NCBI GenBank assembly: GCA_020248405.1
Contig: JADCHQ010000032.1
Location: forward strand, 30,444-94,443
DNA: 64,000 bases
Direction: 5' to 3'
DNA from: Rhodocyclaceae bacterium
Lineage (GTDB): Bacteria > Pseudomonadota > Gammaproteobacteria > Burkholderiales > Ga0077523
Below the pieces are notes generated by a model that saw only the letters and a program-made list of their open reading frames with translations, made no database searches and was not told where the DNA came from. Shown one piece after another: positions 25,978 through 35,644 of the stretch. The first letter of the stretch is position 1, and the number at the start of each line of letters is the position of its first letter. The translations under genes and the position numbers were made by a program.

Positions 25978-26859
25978 TCACAACCTCTGGCCGCGCGCCA
26001 CCCAGGCGGCCATGCCCGCGAACAGCACCGCCAGCACCGTGAGCACGATGGACAGCACGCTGCCGAAGGGCCAGTCGCGCGCATCCAGGAACTGCTGCTT
26101 GATGACGTTGCCCACCAGCAGGCCATCGGTGCCGCCAAGGATGTCGGGGATGGCGAAGATGCCCAGCGCCGGAATGAACACCAGCGCCGCGCCGGCATAC
26201 ACACCGGGCAGCGACAACGGAAAGGTGACGCGCCAGAAGCGCTGCCATGCGCCCGCCCCCAGGTCCTGGGCGGCGTCCAGCAACGAGGGATCGTGCTTTT
26301 CCAGATTGGCGTACAGCGGCAGCACCATGAAGGGCAGGTGCACGTACACCAGGCCAATCACCACCGCCACGGGCGAGAACAGCAGCGCCACGGGCTCGAT
26401 GCCCGCCAGCCCGAGGGCGCCGTTGAACACCCGCGTAAAGGCCGACTGGGGGCCCAGAATGATCATCCAGGCGTACACGCGGATCAGGAAGTTGCTCCAG
26501 AAGGGCAGGATCACCAGCAATACCAGCAGGTCGCGCCACTTGGCGTGGCTGCGGGCGATCGTGAGGGCCAGCGGGTAGGCCAGCACCAGGCACAGCACCG
26601 TGGTGGTGGAGGCGTACAGGAAGGACTTGAGAAACAGCTCCAGATAAATGCTGTCGCCGAAGAAGCGTTGGTAGTTCTCCAGGGTGAGGCCGGCCAGTTC
26701 ATCGGGGTCGCCGCTGCCCACCAGCGGCGCCAGCCCCCCCAGCTCGCCCGCGTAGCGAAACGAGGCGAGCACCATGATGAGGGCGGGAATGGCGAAGAAG
26801 ACCAGCAGGTAGACCAGCGGCGGACTGCTGATCCACAGCCTGGCGGCACGCGGACTCAT
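25978..26859 (-). CDS. potH: Polyamine ABC transporter permease (PotH/PotB)
   Basis: The 293-residue permease has an early helix PPLVYLLVFFAIPALIMVLASF, a periplasmic loop with LENYQRFFGDSIY, and the EAA motif SLLDAAQDLGAGAWQRFWRVTFPLSLPGV. The ATG at 26859 is chosen over a GTG six codons upstream because it leaves the standard short cytoplasmic N-terminus. It is flanked by potG (88 bases upstream) and potI. Confidence 0.92.
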   Translation of the reverse strand: MSPRAARLWISSPPLVYLLVFFAIPALIMVLASFRYAGELGGLAPLVGSGDPDELAGLTLENYQRFFGDSIYLELFLKSFLYASTTTVLCLVLAYPLALTIARSHAKWRDLLVLLVILPFWSNFLIRVYAWMIILGPQSAFTRVFNGALGLAGIEPVALLFSPVAVVIGLVYVHLPFMVLPLYANLEKHDPSLLDAAQDLGAGAWQRFWRVTFPLSLPGVYAGAALVFIPALGIFAIPDILGGTDGLLVGNVIKQQFLDARDWPFGSVLSIVLTVLAVLFAGMAAWVARGQRL

Positions 26860-26946
26860 GGCCAGCCCGCCGAACACGCGAGGCTCGCGGCGGGCACCAG
26901 CGCCGCCGGGGCGGCCGCGGCCGAAGGCGGTTTGCCGCTCACCTCG

Positions 26947-28035
26947 TCAATCGCGCAGGAAGTGGCCGGCGTCCTCGCGCCAGCCGATCTCGACCGCGTC
27001 GCCGGGCTCGAAGAACTTGGAAGAGCGGCCCACGGCGTTGTTGGGCAGCATCACCTCGATGCGGCGGCCACCCTCCACTTCCACGATGTAGAGCGTCACA
27101 TCGCCGGTGTAGAGGTAATCGTGCACCTTGCCCCTGAAGCGGTTGACGCAGGTCTCGTCGGCGAGCGCGCGGGCAATGGACACTTTTTCGGGGCGCAGCG
27201 CCAGAGTGCCCTGCGTCGCGCCGGCACTGCCTTCCACGCCGGCGGCACGCACCCGGCCGAGTTGCGCCACATCCAGGTCGAGCGTGCCGCCATCCTGCAA
27301 CGCCACGGTGCAGTCCAGCAGGTTGCACTCGCCGATGAAGTCGGCCACGAAGCGGTTCTTCGGCGCGCTGTAGAGCACCGCCGGCTCGTCGAGCTGCTCC
27401 ACGCGGCCCTTGTTCATGACCGCGATGCGGTGCGACAGGGCGAGCGCCTCTTCCTGATCGTGGGTGACGTAGATGAAGGTGATGCCCACTTCCTTTTGCA
27501 AGGCGATCAGTTCCAGCTGCATCTTTTCCTTGAGCTTGGCGTCCAGGGCCGCCAGCGGCTCGTCCAGCAGCAGCAGCTTGGGGCGGTTCACCAGGGCGCG
27601 CGCCACGGCCACGCGCTGTCGCTGACCGCCGGAGAGCTCGTTGGGAAAGCGTTTCTCCATGCCCAGCAGCGACACGTCATCGAGCGCCTCGCGCACCCGT
27701 GCACCGATCTCGCCCGCCGGGCAGCGGCTCATCTTCAGCGGAAATGCGATGTTCTGTTCCACCGTCATGTGGGGGAACAGGGCGTAGCTCTGGAAGACGG
27801 TGTGGACGTTGCGTTCTTCGGGCGGCACGCCCGCCATGTCCTTGCCGTCGATCACGATCTGCCCGCCGTCGGGCTGGTCGAATCCGGCGATCATGCGCAG
27901 CAGGGTTGTCTTGCCGCATCCGGAGGGGCCCAGCAGCGTGAAGAATTCACCCGCCTGAATCGAAAGCGACACGCCGTCCACGGCCACGAAGTCGCGGAAA
28001 CGGCGGGTGACGGAACGGATTTCCAGGAGGGCCAT
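26947..28035 (-). CDS. potG: Polyamine ABC transporter ATP-binding protein (PotG/PotA)
   Basis: The 362-residue ATPase energises the importer. It has Walker A GPSGCGKTTLLR near residue 38, Q-loop VFQSYALFPHMTV, signature LSGGQRQRVAVARAL, Walker B LLLLDEPLAALD and the switch histidine in VTHDQEEAL. A C-terminal TOBE/OB regulatory domain (about 270-362) includes ALRPEKVSI and LYTGDVTLYIVEV. The ATG at 28035 is the first of the operon; the frame is open upstream but that stretch has no homology-like content. Confidence 0.94.
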   Translation of the reverse strand: MALLEIRSVTRRFRDFVAVDGVSLSIQAGEFFTLLGPSGCGKTTLLRMIAGFDQPDGGQIVIDGKDMAGVPPEERNVHTVFQSYALFPHMTVEQNIAFPLKMSRCPAGEIGARVREALDDVSLLGMEKRFPNELSGGQRQRVAVARALVNRPKLLLLDEPLAALDAKLKEKMQLELIALQKEVGITFIYVTHDQEEALALSHRIAVMNKGRVEQLDEPAVLYSAPKNRFVADFIGECNLLDCTVALQDGGTLDLDVAQLGRVRAAGVEGSAGATQGTLALRPEKVSIARALADETCVNRFRGKVHDYLYTGDVTLYIVEVEGGRRIEVMLPNNAVGRSSKFFEPGDAVEIGWREDAGHFLRD

Positions 28036-28188
28036 GACCGGCGGGGCGAGTGTGCGCTGCACAAAACCGCGTGGATTGTAGCAAGAAGGCTTCAGTGCAC
28101 CTGCCAGAGGATTGGGGGTAAGTCCCCTGCTCCACGCGTGCGCCCTGGCAAACCACCACAGCCCCCCCCGCGCCGGGACTGCCTCAAA
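28036..28188. other. Intergenic region upstream of the polyamine operon
   Basis: This 153-base stretch lies before potG and must hold its promoter. I see no clear sigma-70 pair, operator palindrome or coding frame. A GGGG/CCCC pairing around 28115-28125 is the only local structure and is too short to interpret. Confidence 0.35.
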
Positions 28189-28250
28189 CAATAGGGGCGG
28201 GCCCTGACGGATCCGCCCCTGATTGTGCTGGCCGGGCAGCAAAGCCCGGC
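28189..28250 (-). terminator. Two tandem hairpins after the porin gene
   Basis: Six bases beyond the porin stop, reading on the minus strand, a 7-bp hairpin (GCCGGGC and GCCCGGC at 28231-28250) is followed by a longer one whose arms AGGGGCGG and CCGCCCCT (28193-28220) are extended by CAAT/ATTG pairing. There is no long T run, so this is either a weak intrinsic terminator or a transcript-end stabiliser separating the porin mRNA from the polyamine operon. Confidence 0.6.
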
Positions 28251-28256
28251 AACGTC

Positions 28257-29816
28257 TTACCAGTCGAAAGCCGCCCGCATGGTCACGGCGCGTTCGTGGT
28301 CGCTGGTGAACGGTGTGCCGCCCGTGGGGCTGAATCGAATGCCGTTGTCGAACTTGGTATCGGTGTAGTTCAAATAAATTTTGAAGTTCGGCGTCCAGAT
28401 CCACTTCAAACCGACAGTGAGAGCCTTGGCTCTGTTGCTGGCCGTGGGAGTTGCCAAACTTGTTCCAACGTACGTGCCTCCGAGACCGCTTGCCAGGGTT
28501 GCAGCATTAGACGCACCAGCCACCAGGGGAAAATCGGTCGCGTCGAACTCGCTGAATCTCACTGCCAATTCCCACGCGCCGCTCCCCGAACCGCCTGGTT
28601 CGTAGGGGGTGATGGGCGCCATGCGGCCAAATACACCGTTGCGATAAGTCTCCGCATATCGCTCGCCGGTGATCATCCAATGCAAGCTGAGGTAATAGGT
28701 ATCGATGTTCTTGTCGAAACTGGAGCCGGTAGCGGTCCGGCCCTTGAAATTCGCCTGCGCGATTTCACCTTGAAGCTTCAGTGGTCCGTAGGCCAGCGCC
28801 GTCTCGAAACCATAGCGCGTGCGATCCACGGACGGGCTGTTGAACGCAGTAGGGGTGAAAAAGGTCGCGCCGCGGGGCTCGGTGGTGGAGTTCCCAAGAC
28901 CGGAGACAGTCGTTGCGTTGGTGCTGAACTCTCCGCTGGAGAAGGCGGCACCGAAGTGATAGACGGCCTTGGCCTGCTGTTGCAACAGTTCGGCCACGTT
29001 GACGGTGGCACGACCGATCACGTCAGGGCTGTCGAATTTGGGCGAGGTTTCGTTGGTGTTCTTTCCCTGGCCGTTGGACAGCGCCACGGCGTACGTGAGG
29101 CCGGTGTAGGGAACGCCGTGCACCATCACGCCGCGCTCCTTGGCAGGCGCCAAACGGTTGACGAAGGAGCGTTCCTGGAAGTCGATGAACCGTGAGCTGG
29201 TGAGCTCTTCCAGGGAAAAGGGCATCTTGAACTGTCCGGCGCGCACCTGCAGCTTGTCGCTCCACGCGGCGTTGATCCAGCCCACATCCAGAGCGTTTGT
29301 GCTCTGGGCGAAGTCGCCGGTGAGATCCCAGGTGAGCCACTCGTTCCACTTTCCCTGCAAGGTCAGATAGGCGCGGCGGATGTCGAAGGTGCTCGCGGCG
29401 GTATCCTCCTCGAAGTAGCGATAATCGGCATGCACGCGGCCGCCAAGAGAGAAAGTAGTACGCCGATCCGGCGTTTCAAACACCAGGCCGTTGTTCCAGC
29501 GGCCGTTGAAACGCTCCTTGGCGGCTTCGGCCTTCTGGGCGTCGAGCGCTTCTTTCTGCACCCGGGTGCGGCGCTCGGCGCGAGCGGCGGCACGGCCTTC
29601 GGGGGTGTTGCCGGTGATGTCGTTGAACTCTTCCTCGGAGATGATGCCCTTCTCCTTGAGCTTGTCGAGCAACTCCATCATCTTGTCGCGGTTCGGCGCG
29701 GGGCCTTCTTCCTGGGCGAGCGCCGGCGCAGCGGCGCCCATCCCGAAGACGAGCGCCAGGGCGGCGGCGAGCGGCGCGAGCGCGCGACGGGAACCAAAGG
29801 GGTGAGGCATGCCCAT
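28257..29816 (-). CDS. Outer membrane porin of the OprO/OprP family
   Basis: The 519-residue precursor has a signal peptide (about 1-34, ending APALAQ), then a charged helical segment (about 38-95, MMELLDKLKEKGIISEEEF and an Ala/Arg/Glu-rich helix) typical of the coiled-coil head of phosphate-selective porins, and a beta-barrel with alternating aromatic strands such as FSLGGRVHADYRYFEED and EWLTWDLTGDFAQ. It ends in FDW with a terminal Trp, as expected for barrel insertion. The ATG at 29816 is preceded by AAAGGAGAA. Phosphate selectivity is known for some relatives only; phoBR lies 4 kb away but no PHO box is seen here. Confidence 0.88.
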   Translation of the reverse strand: MGMPHPFGSRRALAPLAAALALVFGMGAAAPALAQEEGPAPNRDKMMELLDKLKEKGIISEEEFNDITGNTPEGRAAARAERRTRVQKEALDAQKAEAAKERFNGRWNNGLVFETPDRRTTFSLGGRVHADYRYFEEDTAASTFDIRRAYLTLQGKWNEWLTWDLTGDFAQSTNALDVGWINAAWSDKLQVRAGQFKMPFSLEELTSSRFIDFQERSFVNRLAPAKERGVMVHGVPYTGLTYAVALSNGQGKNTNETSPKFDSPDVIGRATVNVAELLQQQAKAVYHFGAAFSSGEFSTNATTVSGLGNSTTEPRGATFFTPTAFNSPSVDRTRYGFETALAYGPLKLQGEIAQANFKGRTATGSSFDKNIDTYYLSLHWMITGERYAETYRNGVFGRMAPITPYEPGGSGSGAWELAVRFSEFDATDFPLVAGASNAATLASGLGGTYVGTSLATPTASNRAKALTVGLKWIWTPNFKIYLNYTDTKFDNGIRFSPTGGTPFTSDHERAVTMRAAFDW

Positions 29817-30009
29817 GAAATTCTCCTTTTGCTTGTGATCAGGTGCTTGGCCTGGCGAGAGACGCGAAACCGCGTACGGTCCGGGGCAAATGCCCAGCGC
29901 CGTTACGAACTGCGCGGATTCTGGCCATCGCGTATGACGGCTTCGTGACAAGCACCCGCACGCAGCGGGAGAACATCGCCCGGGTGGGCGACGATGCCGG
30001 CGCGAGAGT

Positions 30010-31539
30010 TCAGCCGACGGTCAACAAGGCGAGCAGCAAGACGATCACCGCCCCGACGCCTGCAGCCAGGAGGGCAAGCAGCCGCGACTGACGCTTCTGC
30101 TCCTGGCCCAGCGCCCGCAGCGCAGCCTCCAGGCGATGGGGCTCGACGCGCGCCAGGGCGTGGTGGGCGAGACGCGGCAGCTGCGGCAGCAGCACGCCCC
30201 ATTGGGGAGCTTCCTCCTTGAGGTGGCGCAGCAGGCCGCGCCAGCCCACCTGCTCGGACATCCACCGCTCCAGGAAAGGCTTGGCGGTTTTCCACAGGTC
30301 CAGGTCGGGGTCGAGCTCGCGGCCCAGGCCCTCGATGTTGAGCAGCGTCTTCTGCAGCAGCACCAGCTGCGGCTGCACTTCCAGCTCGAAGCGCCGCGCC
30401 GTCTGGAACAGCCGCAGCAATACCCGCCCGAAGGAAATTTCCTTGAGCGGCTTGTCGAAGATGGGCTCGCACACGGCGCGGATGGCCGACTCGAACTCGT
30501 CCACCCGCGTGCCCGGCGGCACCCAGCCGGCCTCCACATGGGCCAGGGCGACGCGCCGGTAGTCGCGCCGGAAAAAGGCCAGGAAGTTGCGCGCCAGGTA
30601 GTTCTTGTCCACCTCGGTGAGTGTGCCCATGATGCCGAAATCCAGCGCGATGTAGCGGCCGTCAGGGCCCACGAAGATGTTGCCCGGGTGCATGTCGGCA
30701 TGGAAGAACCCGTCGCGAAACACCTGGGTGAAGAAGATCTCCACGCCGGTGCGCGACAACCGGGCAATGTCCACGCCCTGCTCGCGCAGCACCTGCACCT
30801 GGGAGATGGGAGTGCCGTGCATGCGCTCCATCACCATGACCTCCGGCATGCACCAGTCCCAGTAAACCTCGGGCACGCGCAGCAGCGGGGAGTCACGGAA
30901 ATTGCGCCGCAACTGGCTGGCGTTGGCGGCCTCGCGCTGCAAATCGAGCTCATCGCGCAGGTGGTTGCGAAACTCCGCGATCACCTCGCGGGGCCGCAGG
31001 CGCTTGCCGTCTTTCCACACCACTTCCACCAGGCTCGCGGCGGTTTCCAGCAAGGCGATGTCGCGGGCGATGACCGGCGCAAGCCCCGGGCGCAGGATTT
31101 TTACCGCCGCCTCGCGGCCGTCGGGCAGCACGGCAAAGTGCACCTGGGCCACCGAGGCGCTGGCCACGGGCTGGCGGTCGAAGCGCGCGAACACTTCGTC
31201 CACGGGCCTGCCGTAGGCGCGCTGCAAGGTGGCCAGGGCCTGCTCGGCGGGAAAGGGCGGCACACGGTCTTGCAGCTTGGCCAGCTCGTCGGCCAGATCG
31301 GCGGACAGCAGGTCGCGCCGGGTGGACAGCACCTGGCCGAACTTCACGAAAATGGGGCCCAGCTCCTCCAGCGCCCGGCGCAGCCGCTCGCCCCGCGGAC
31401 GGTCAAGGCGCCGCCAGAAGAACACCGTGCGGATCAGCGGCCGGATCCAGCGCACCCGCTCGTGGCCGGTGGCGAACTCGTCGAGCCCGTGGCGCAGCAC
31501 CACGCTCAGGATGCGCGCCAGGCGCAGCAGCCGCAGCAC
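30010..31539 (-). CDS. ubiB: Ubiquinone biosynthesis accessory factor UbiB
   Basis: UbiB is an atypical kinase-like ATPase of the ABC1/ADCK3 family needed for ubiquinone synthesis at the membrane. The 509-residue protein shows the KxGQ motif in [16 protein letters not shown] near residue 50, the Ala-rich loop in [24 protein letters not shown] with the catalytic Lys, and [26 protein letters not shown] with the catalytic/DFG motifs. Two C-terminal hydrophobic helices, [20 protein letters not shown] among them, anchor it. The GTG start lies six bases after ubiJ. The gene order ubiE-ubiJ-ubiB is that of enterobacteria. Confidence 0.96.
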   Translation of the reverse strand: MLRLLRLARILSVVLRHGLDEFATGHERVRWIRPLIRTVFFWRRLDRPRGERLRRALEELGPIFVKFGQVLSTRRDLLSADLADELAKLQDRVPPFPAEQALATLQRAYGRPVDEVFARFDRQPVASASVAQVHFAVLPDGREAAVKILRPGLAPVIARDIALLETAASLVEVVWKDGKRLRPREVIAEFRNHLRDELDLQREAANASQLRRNFRDSPLLRVPEVYWDWCMPEVMVMERMHGTPISQVQVLREQGVDIARLSRTGVEIFFTQVFRDGFFHADMHPGNIFVGPDGRYIALDFGIMGTLTEVDKNYLARNFLAFFRRDYRRVALAHVEAGWVPPGTRVDEFESAIRAVCEPIFDKPLKEISFGRVLLRLFQTARRFELEVQPQLVLLQKTLLNIEGLGRELDPDLDLWKTAKPFLERWMSEQVGWRGLLRHLKEEAPQWGVLLPQLPRLAHHALARVEPHRLEAALRALGQEQKRQSRLLALLAAGVGAVIVLLLALLTVG

Positions 31540-31544
31540 GGCGT

Positions 31545-32123
31545 TCAGCCCTGGAGGCGCGCGAGACGCGCCTCGAGACGCGCCAGATCATCGCGCAGCC
31601 GGTCCACCTCGGACATCCAGGCCTGCACCTCGGCGCGCGGCGGCAGCAGGCGGGCTTCCTCGGTGACGTACTCGGCGCTGGCCGCGCTCAGTCGCGCGGC
31701 GGTGGCGCCCGGCAGTCGAGCCAGGGCACGCAACCACTCGGCGCCGCGGTGAGCCGCCACATCGCCCACGAGCCGGGAGAGATCCTCCTCGAAATCCCAC
31801 CGCAGATTGTGCGCCAGGTGCCGCAGCGTGGCCCCGAAGACCGCATCGCCATCGATGCGCGACAACCCGCTCAGCGAGGCGTCGCCCCCCAGGGCGCGCA
31901 GGACCTCCGCGGGGGGCAGATCCACACGCAGGTCGGGCTCCACCCGCGCCTGTGCAGGCGCCACGCAGCCCTCGGGGGTAACCGCCAGGGCCACCTCCAG
32001 CGGCGGCAACTTCAGCAGCACCACCTGCCCGGCGTGGGCGCGCAGCGCCTCCCTTGCCCAGTCAGCCGGCGCCAACAGGTGATTGATGGCAGCCGCCGCG
32101 GCTTCGGCAAGGAGCGCTGCCAC
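31545..32123 (-). CDS. ubiJ: Ubiquinone biosynthesis accessory factor UbiJ (SCP2 domain)
   Basis: UbiJ binds hydrophobic ubiquinone intermediates through an SCP2 lipid-binding domain within the soluble Ubi complex. The 192-residue protein has the SCP2 core at about residues 12-105, including [23 protein letters not shown] and the [12 protein letters not shown] segment, and a C-terminal coiled coil (about 160-190, [20 protein letters not shown]). The start is a GTG at 32123, three bases after ubiE. Position between ubiE and ubiB makes the identification firm. Confidence 0.9.
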   Translation of the reverse strand: MAALLAEAAAAAINHLLAPADWAREALRAHAGQVVLLKLPPLEVALAVTPEGCVAPAQARVEPDLRVDLPPAEVLRALGGDASLSGLSRIDGDAVFGATLRHLAHNLRWDFEEDLSRLVGDVAAHRGAEWLRALARLPGATAARLSAASAEYVTEEARLLPPRAEVQAWMSEVDRLRDDLARLEARLARLQG

Positions 32124-32126
32124 GGA

Positions 32127-32924
32127 TCAAGGGGCGTAGCCGCGATGCACGGCCACCACGCCCGCCGACAGGTTGTGCCAATCCACGTGCTCGAAGCCTG
32201 CGTTGCGCATCATCTCGGCCAGGGTCTCCTGGTCGGGGTGCATGCGGATGGATTCGGCCAGATAGCGGTAAGCATCGGCATCACCCGCCACACGTCCTCC
32301 CAACACCGGCAGCACACCAAAGGAATAGGCGTCGTAGAGCTTTTCCAGGGGCTTCCAGACCCGCGAAAACTCCAGAACCAACACCCGGCCGCCGGGGCGC
32401 AGCACGCGCCGGAACTCCGTCAGCGCCTGTTCCTTGCGAGTCATGTTGCGCAGGCCGAAGGCCACGCACACGCAGTCGAAATAGCGATCGGGAAAGGGTA
32501 GACGCTCGGCATCGCACTGCACCGCCGGAACCAACAGGCCCGCATCCGCGAGGCGATCCCGCCCGACCCCGAGCATGGAGCCGTTGATGTCGGTAAGCCA
32601 CACCTCGCCGGCAGACCCTACCCGGGCGGCGAACAGCCGGGACATGTCACCCGTGCCACCGGCCACGTCCAGGATGCGCTCCCCTGCGCGGGGAAGGGCC
32701 ACATCCACGGCAAACCGCTTCCAGAAACGGTGCAGCCCGCCCGACATCAAGTCGTTCATCAGGTCATAGCGCGAAGCCACCGCGGCGAACACGCCGGCGA
32801 CCCGCTGCGCCTTGTCCTGCTCGGCCACGGTCTCGAAACCGAAATGGGTGGTCGTCTCGTCCGGCACCGGACCCTCGGCGGCGCGGCCGGATGCCCGGGC
32901 ACTGCGCGCGTCGTCCTCACTCAT
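32127..32924 (-). CDS. ubiE: Ubiquinone/menaquinone C-methyltransferase UbiE
   Basis: UbiE methylates the C-2 position of the quinone ring using SAM. The 265-residue protein contains [20 protein letters not shown], motif [44 protein letters not shown] and the UbiE signature [32 protein letters not shown]. The start at 32924 overlaps the DUF971 gene by eight bases. An N-terminal extension of about 25 polar residues precedes the usual THFGFETV. Confidence 0.96.
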   Translation of the reverse strand: MSEDDARSARASGRAAEGPVPDETTTHFGFETVAEQDKAQRVAGVFAAVASRYDLMNDLMSGGLHRFWKRFAVDVALPRAGERILDVAGGTGDMSRLFAARVGSAGEVWLTDINGSMLGVGRDRLADAGLLVPAVQCDAERLPFPDRYFDCVCVAFGLRNMTRKEQALTEFRRVLRPGGRVLVLEFSRVWKPLEKLYDAYSFGVLPVLGGRVAGDADAYRYLAESIRMHPDQETLAEMMRNAGFEHVDWHNLSAGVVAVHRGYAP

Positions 32925-33372
32925 CGGTGGGGGGCGGCGTCGCCGCCGCGGAGGCGCGCGGCACGAAGCGAACCGGGCGCACCTGCGCCTTGGCGGGCGC
33001 CCCATCGCGCGACGCACCGGCTTTCTCGAGCCGATCGAGATAGGCGCGCCAGAGCCACTCCTGATTGCGGCCCAGCTCGTGGAGGTATTCCCAGGAGTAC
33101 AGCCCCGTGTCGTGGCCGTCGCTGAACACCAGTTTCACGGCGTAGGCACCCACCGGATCGACGGCACGGATGTTCACGTCGCGCTTGCCTGCCTGCAGCA
33201 CCTCCTGGCCGGGACCGTGGCCGCGCACTTCGGCCGAGGGCGAATAGACCCGCAGAAACTCGCAGGGCAACTGGAACCGGCGGCCGTCGTCGAAGGCGAT
33301 CTCCAGCAGTCGCGACTGCTGGTGCAGCACAATATCGGTGGGGCGCGCGGCGTTGGTTTGGGAACGGCTCAC
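32917..33372 (-). CDS. DUF971 family protein
   Basis: The 151-residue protein contains the DUF971 fold, also found as the N-terminal zinc-binding-like region of gamma-butyrobetaine hydroxylases and in ApbC-type Fe-S proteins: [31 protein letters not shown] and [27 protein letters not shown]. It usually lies beside ubiE in betaproteobacteria, as here, which hints at a link to quinone synthesis or iron-sulfur metabolism; this is association only. The last 40 residues are a Pro/Ala-rich tail. It starts with GTG. Confidence 0.85.
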   Translation of the reverse strand: MSRSQTNAARPTDIVLHQQSRLLEIAFDDGRRFQLPCEFLRVYSPSAEVRGHGPGQEVLQAGKRDVNIRAVDPVGAYAVKLVFSDGHDTGLYSWEYLHELGRNQEWLWRAYLDRLEKAGASRDGAPAKAQVRPVRFVPRASAAATPPPTDE

Positions 33373-33472
33373 GGAATGGGCTCACGCGCGCGGCGGGACA
33401 CGCGCAGCAGCTGGGGTCGACTTGGCGGAGATGTTGCAAACCGATGATAACCCGTGCAATCCTCGCCGCCAC

Positions 33473-33490
33473 CTGTCACCGCTCTGTAAT
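33473..33490 (+). promoter_or_regulatory. PHO box upstream of phoB
   Basis: CTGTCAC and CTGTAAT are direct repeats of seven bases separated by four, matching the PhoB-binding consensus. The site ends 47 bases before the phoB ATG, where activator binding would replace a -35 element, and implies positive autoregulation of phoBR under phosphate limitation. Confidence 0.8.
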
Positions 33491-33537
33491 ATGCCCTTCA
33501 TAGAATCGCAACTCCTAAAAGCAGTGCGGAGCAGACC

Positions 33538-34224
33538 ATGGCGGCGACCATCCTCGTGGTGGAAGACGAGCCGGCGATCCAGGAACTCATTTCCTACAAC
33601 CTGGAACAGGCGGGTCACCGTCCTTTGCTGGCGGAAAACGCGGAACAGGCCTTCGAGCTGGTCCAGAACGCTCTCCCAGACCTCATCCTGCTCGACTGGA
33701 TGCTCCCGGGCATCACGGGTGTTGAACTGGCACGTCGGCTTCGGGCCGACAAGCGCACCCGCGCCATCCCCATCATCATGCTCACCGCACGCTCCGAGGA
33801 GCAGGACAAGCTCACCGGCTTGGAAACCGGCGCCGACGACTATGTCACCAAGCCCTTTTCACCGCGCGAGCTCAACGCCCGCGTCAAGGCAGTGCTGCGC
33901 CGCCGCGCGCCCCAGGTCACGGACGATCTTGTTCAGGTGGGCGGGCTGCGGCTCGACCCGGTGAGTCATCGCGTCACCGGCGACGGCGAGCCTGTGGAAC
34001 TCGGCCCCACCGAGTTCCGCCTGCTGCACTTCCTGATGGCCCACCCGGAGCGCGTGCATTCGCGGGCTCAACTCCTCGACAAGGTATGGGGCGATCACGT
34101 GTTTCTGGAGGAGCGGACCGTGGACGTGCACATACGCCGCCTGCGAAAGGCGCTCGAGCCATCTCGCCTCGATTCGCTCATCCAGACCGTGCGCGGCACG
34201 GGCTACCGCCTGTCGGCAAACTGA
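33538..34224 (+). CDS. phoB: Phosphate regulon response regulator PhoB
   Basis: The 228-residue OmpR-type regulator activates phosphate-starvation genes. The receiver domain (1-120) has the acidic pair in VVEDEPAIQ, the phosphoacceptor Asp in LILLDWMLPG near 54, and the Lys in YVTKPFSPREL. The C-terminal winged helix (about 130-228) carries LGPTEFRLLHFLMAHPERVHSR and TVDVHIRRLRKALE. The PHO box in front and phoR behind leave little doubt over identity. It stands divergent from the ubi cluster. Confidence 0.96.
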   Translation: MAATILVVEDEPAIQELISYNLEQAGHRPLLAENAEQAFELVQNALPDLILLDWMLPGITGVELARRLRADKRTRAIPIIMLTARSEEQDKLTGLETGADDYVTKPFSPRELNARVKAVLRRRAPQVTDDLVQVGGLRLDPVSHRVTGDGEPVELGPTEFRLLHFLMAHPERVHSRAQLLDKVWGDHVFLEERTVDVHIRRLRKALEPSRLDSLIQTVRGTGYRLSAN

Positions 34225-34309
34225 TAGGGCGGTTCGCAGCCCAGACCGGGGCAGCCGTGGTTCTGGAATAATCCCTCCCGTCCACACTTGCCACGGAGCG
34301 AGGACAGCT

Positions 34310-35644
34310 GTGAACCAGCACTGGCGAGCTACTTTGCTCACCCCCGCTTTCACGGCGGCCGGTGGGCTGCTGCTCTGGCCGATGGTGGGTCCTGCCTGGG
34401 CGGCAACCGGTGCCGCGTTGTTCCTGGCCGTGCTGCTGACCCATCACCGCGCGCATCTCCACCAGCTGGAGATCTGGTTCCGCGACGCGCGCGCCGACAC
34501 CCTGCCCGCTGGCTCGGGCCGCTGGGAACGGGTGTTCTCCCACCTCTCCCGCCTGCTGCGGCGCCAATCGCAAACCGAAGGACGCCTGATGGAGCGCATC
34601 CAGCGGTTCGAGGCTGCGGGGGCCGCCATGCCCGAGACCGTGGTGGTGCTCGACGAGGACAACCGCATCCAGTGGTGCAATCCCAAGGCGGCCCAGTATC
34701 TGGGCCTCGACCCGGCCCGCGACGTGGGACAGCAGGTGAGCTATCTGGTGCGGCAACCCAGCTTCGTGGAGTACCTGCAGCGGAGCGAGTTCTCCCAGCC
34801 GCTGTTGCTGCGGCTCAGCCCACCCGGGCTGGAGGAGGTGTCGCTGTCGGTGCAGTTCGTGCCTTACGGCGAGCACGAAAAACTCATGATGGGCCGCGAT
34901 GTGACGCGTTGGGAGAAACTCGAAACCACGCGCCGCGACTTCGTGGCCAACGTGTCGCACGAACTGCGCACGCCGCTCACGGTGCTCAACGGCTTCCTGG
35001 AAACGCTGCTCGACTTGCGCGAGCCCGATCCGCGCATGATGCAACGGTCTCTGGAACTCATGAGCCAGCAGACCACGCGCATGACCCGGCTGGTGGAGGA
35101 CCTGCTCACCCTGTCACGGCTGGAAAACACCCTCCACCCATCCAAGGACGAGCCCGTGGATGTGCCCGAGTTGTGCGACCACCTGCTGCAGGAGGCCCAG
35201 GCGCTGTCGGGCGGCCGCCACGACGTGCGCCTGCGGTGCGAATCGCGCAGCGGGCTGCGCGGCAGCACGGACGAGCTGCGCAGCGCCTTCGGCAACCTCG
35301 TCACCAACGCCATTCGCTACACCCCCGCGGGCGGACAGGTGGAAATGCGCTGGTTTGAGCGCGGCAATCAGCCGGTGTTCGCGGTGAGCGATACGGGCAT
35401 CGGCATCGAGCCCCAGCACATCGAGCGGCTCACGGAACGTTTCTACCGCGTGGACCGCAGCCGCTCGCGCGAGACCGGCGGCACGGGGCTGGGTCTGGCC
35501 ATCGTCAAGCACGTTCTGCAGCGGCACCAGGCGCACCTGGAAGTGCGCAGCGCACCCGGCAAGGGCAGCACCTTCTCGGCGGTGTTTCCGGCGGAGCGGA
35601 TGCAGCCGGTGGTGCACAACGAATCGCTGGCCGCGGTCAGGTAA
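34310..35644 (+). CDS. phoR: Phosphate regulon sensor histidine kinase PhoR
   Basis: The 444-residue kinase senses Pi status through the Pst system and phosphorylates PhoB. Two N-terminal hydrophobic stretches (about 8-40) form a short membrane anchor without a large periplasmic domain. A PAS domain (about 95-190, VVVLDEDNRIQWCNPKAAQYLG) follows, then the H box FVANVSHELRTPLTVL near 215, N box NLVTNAIRYTPAGG, and G boxes DTGIGI and GGTGLGLAIVKHV. The GTG at 34310 has GAGCGAGGA upstream. Its end overlaps the convergent acr3 by eight bases. Confidence 0.95.
   Translation: MNQHWRATLLTPAFTAAGGLLLWPMVGPAWAATGAALFLAVLLTHHRAHLHQLEIWFRDARADTLPAGSGRWERVFSHLSRLLRRQSQTEGRLMERIQRFEAAGAAMPETVVVLDEDNRIQWCNPKAAQYLGLDPARDVGQQVSYLVRQPSFVEYLQRSEFSQPLLLRLSPPGLEEVSLSVQFVPYGEHEKLMMGRDVTRWEKLETTRRDFVANVSHELRTPLTVLNGFLETLLDLREPDPRMMQRSLELMSQQTTRMTRLVEDLLTLSRLENTLHPSKDEPVDVPELCDHLLQEAQALSGGRHDVRLRCESRSGLRGSTDELRSAFGNLVTNAIRYTPAGGQVEMRWFERGNQPVFAVSDTGIGIEPQHIERLTERFYRVDRSRSRETGGTGLGLAIVKHVLQRHQAHLEVRSAPGKGSTFSAVFPAERMQPVVHNESLAAVR

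Noticed and set aside
28081..28130. A small hairpin GGGG/CCCC before potG
   Set aside because: Four base pairs only; expected by chance at this GC content.
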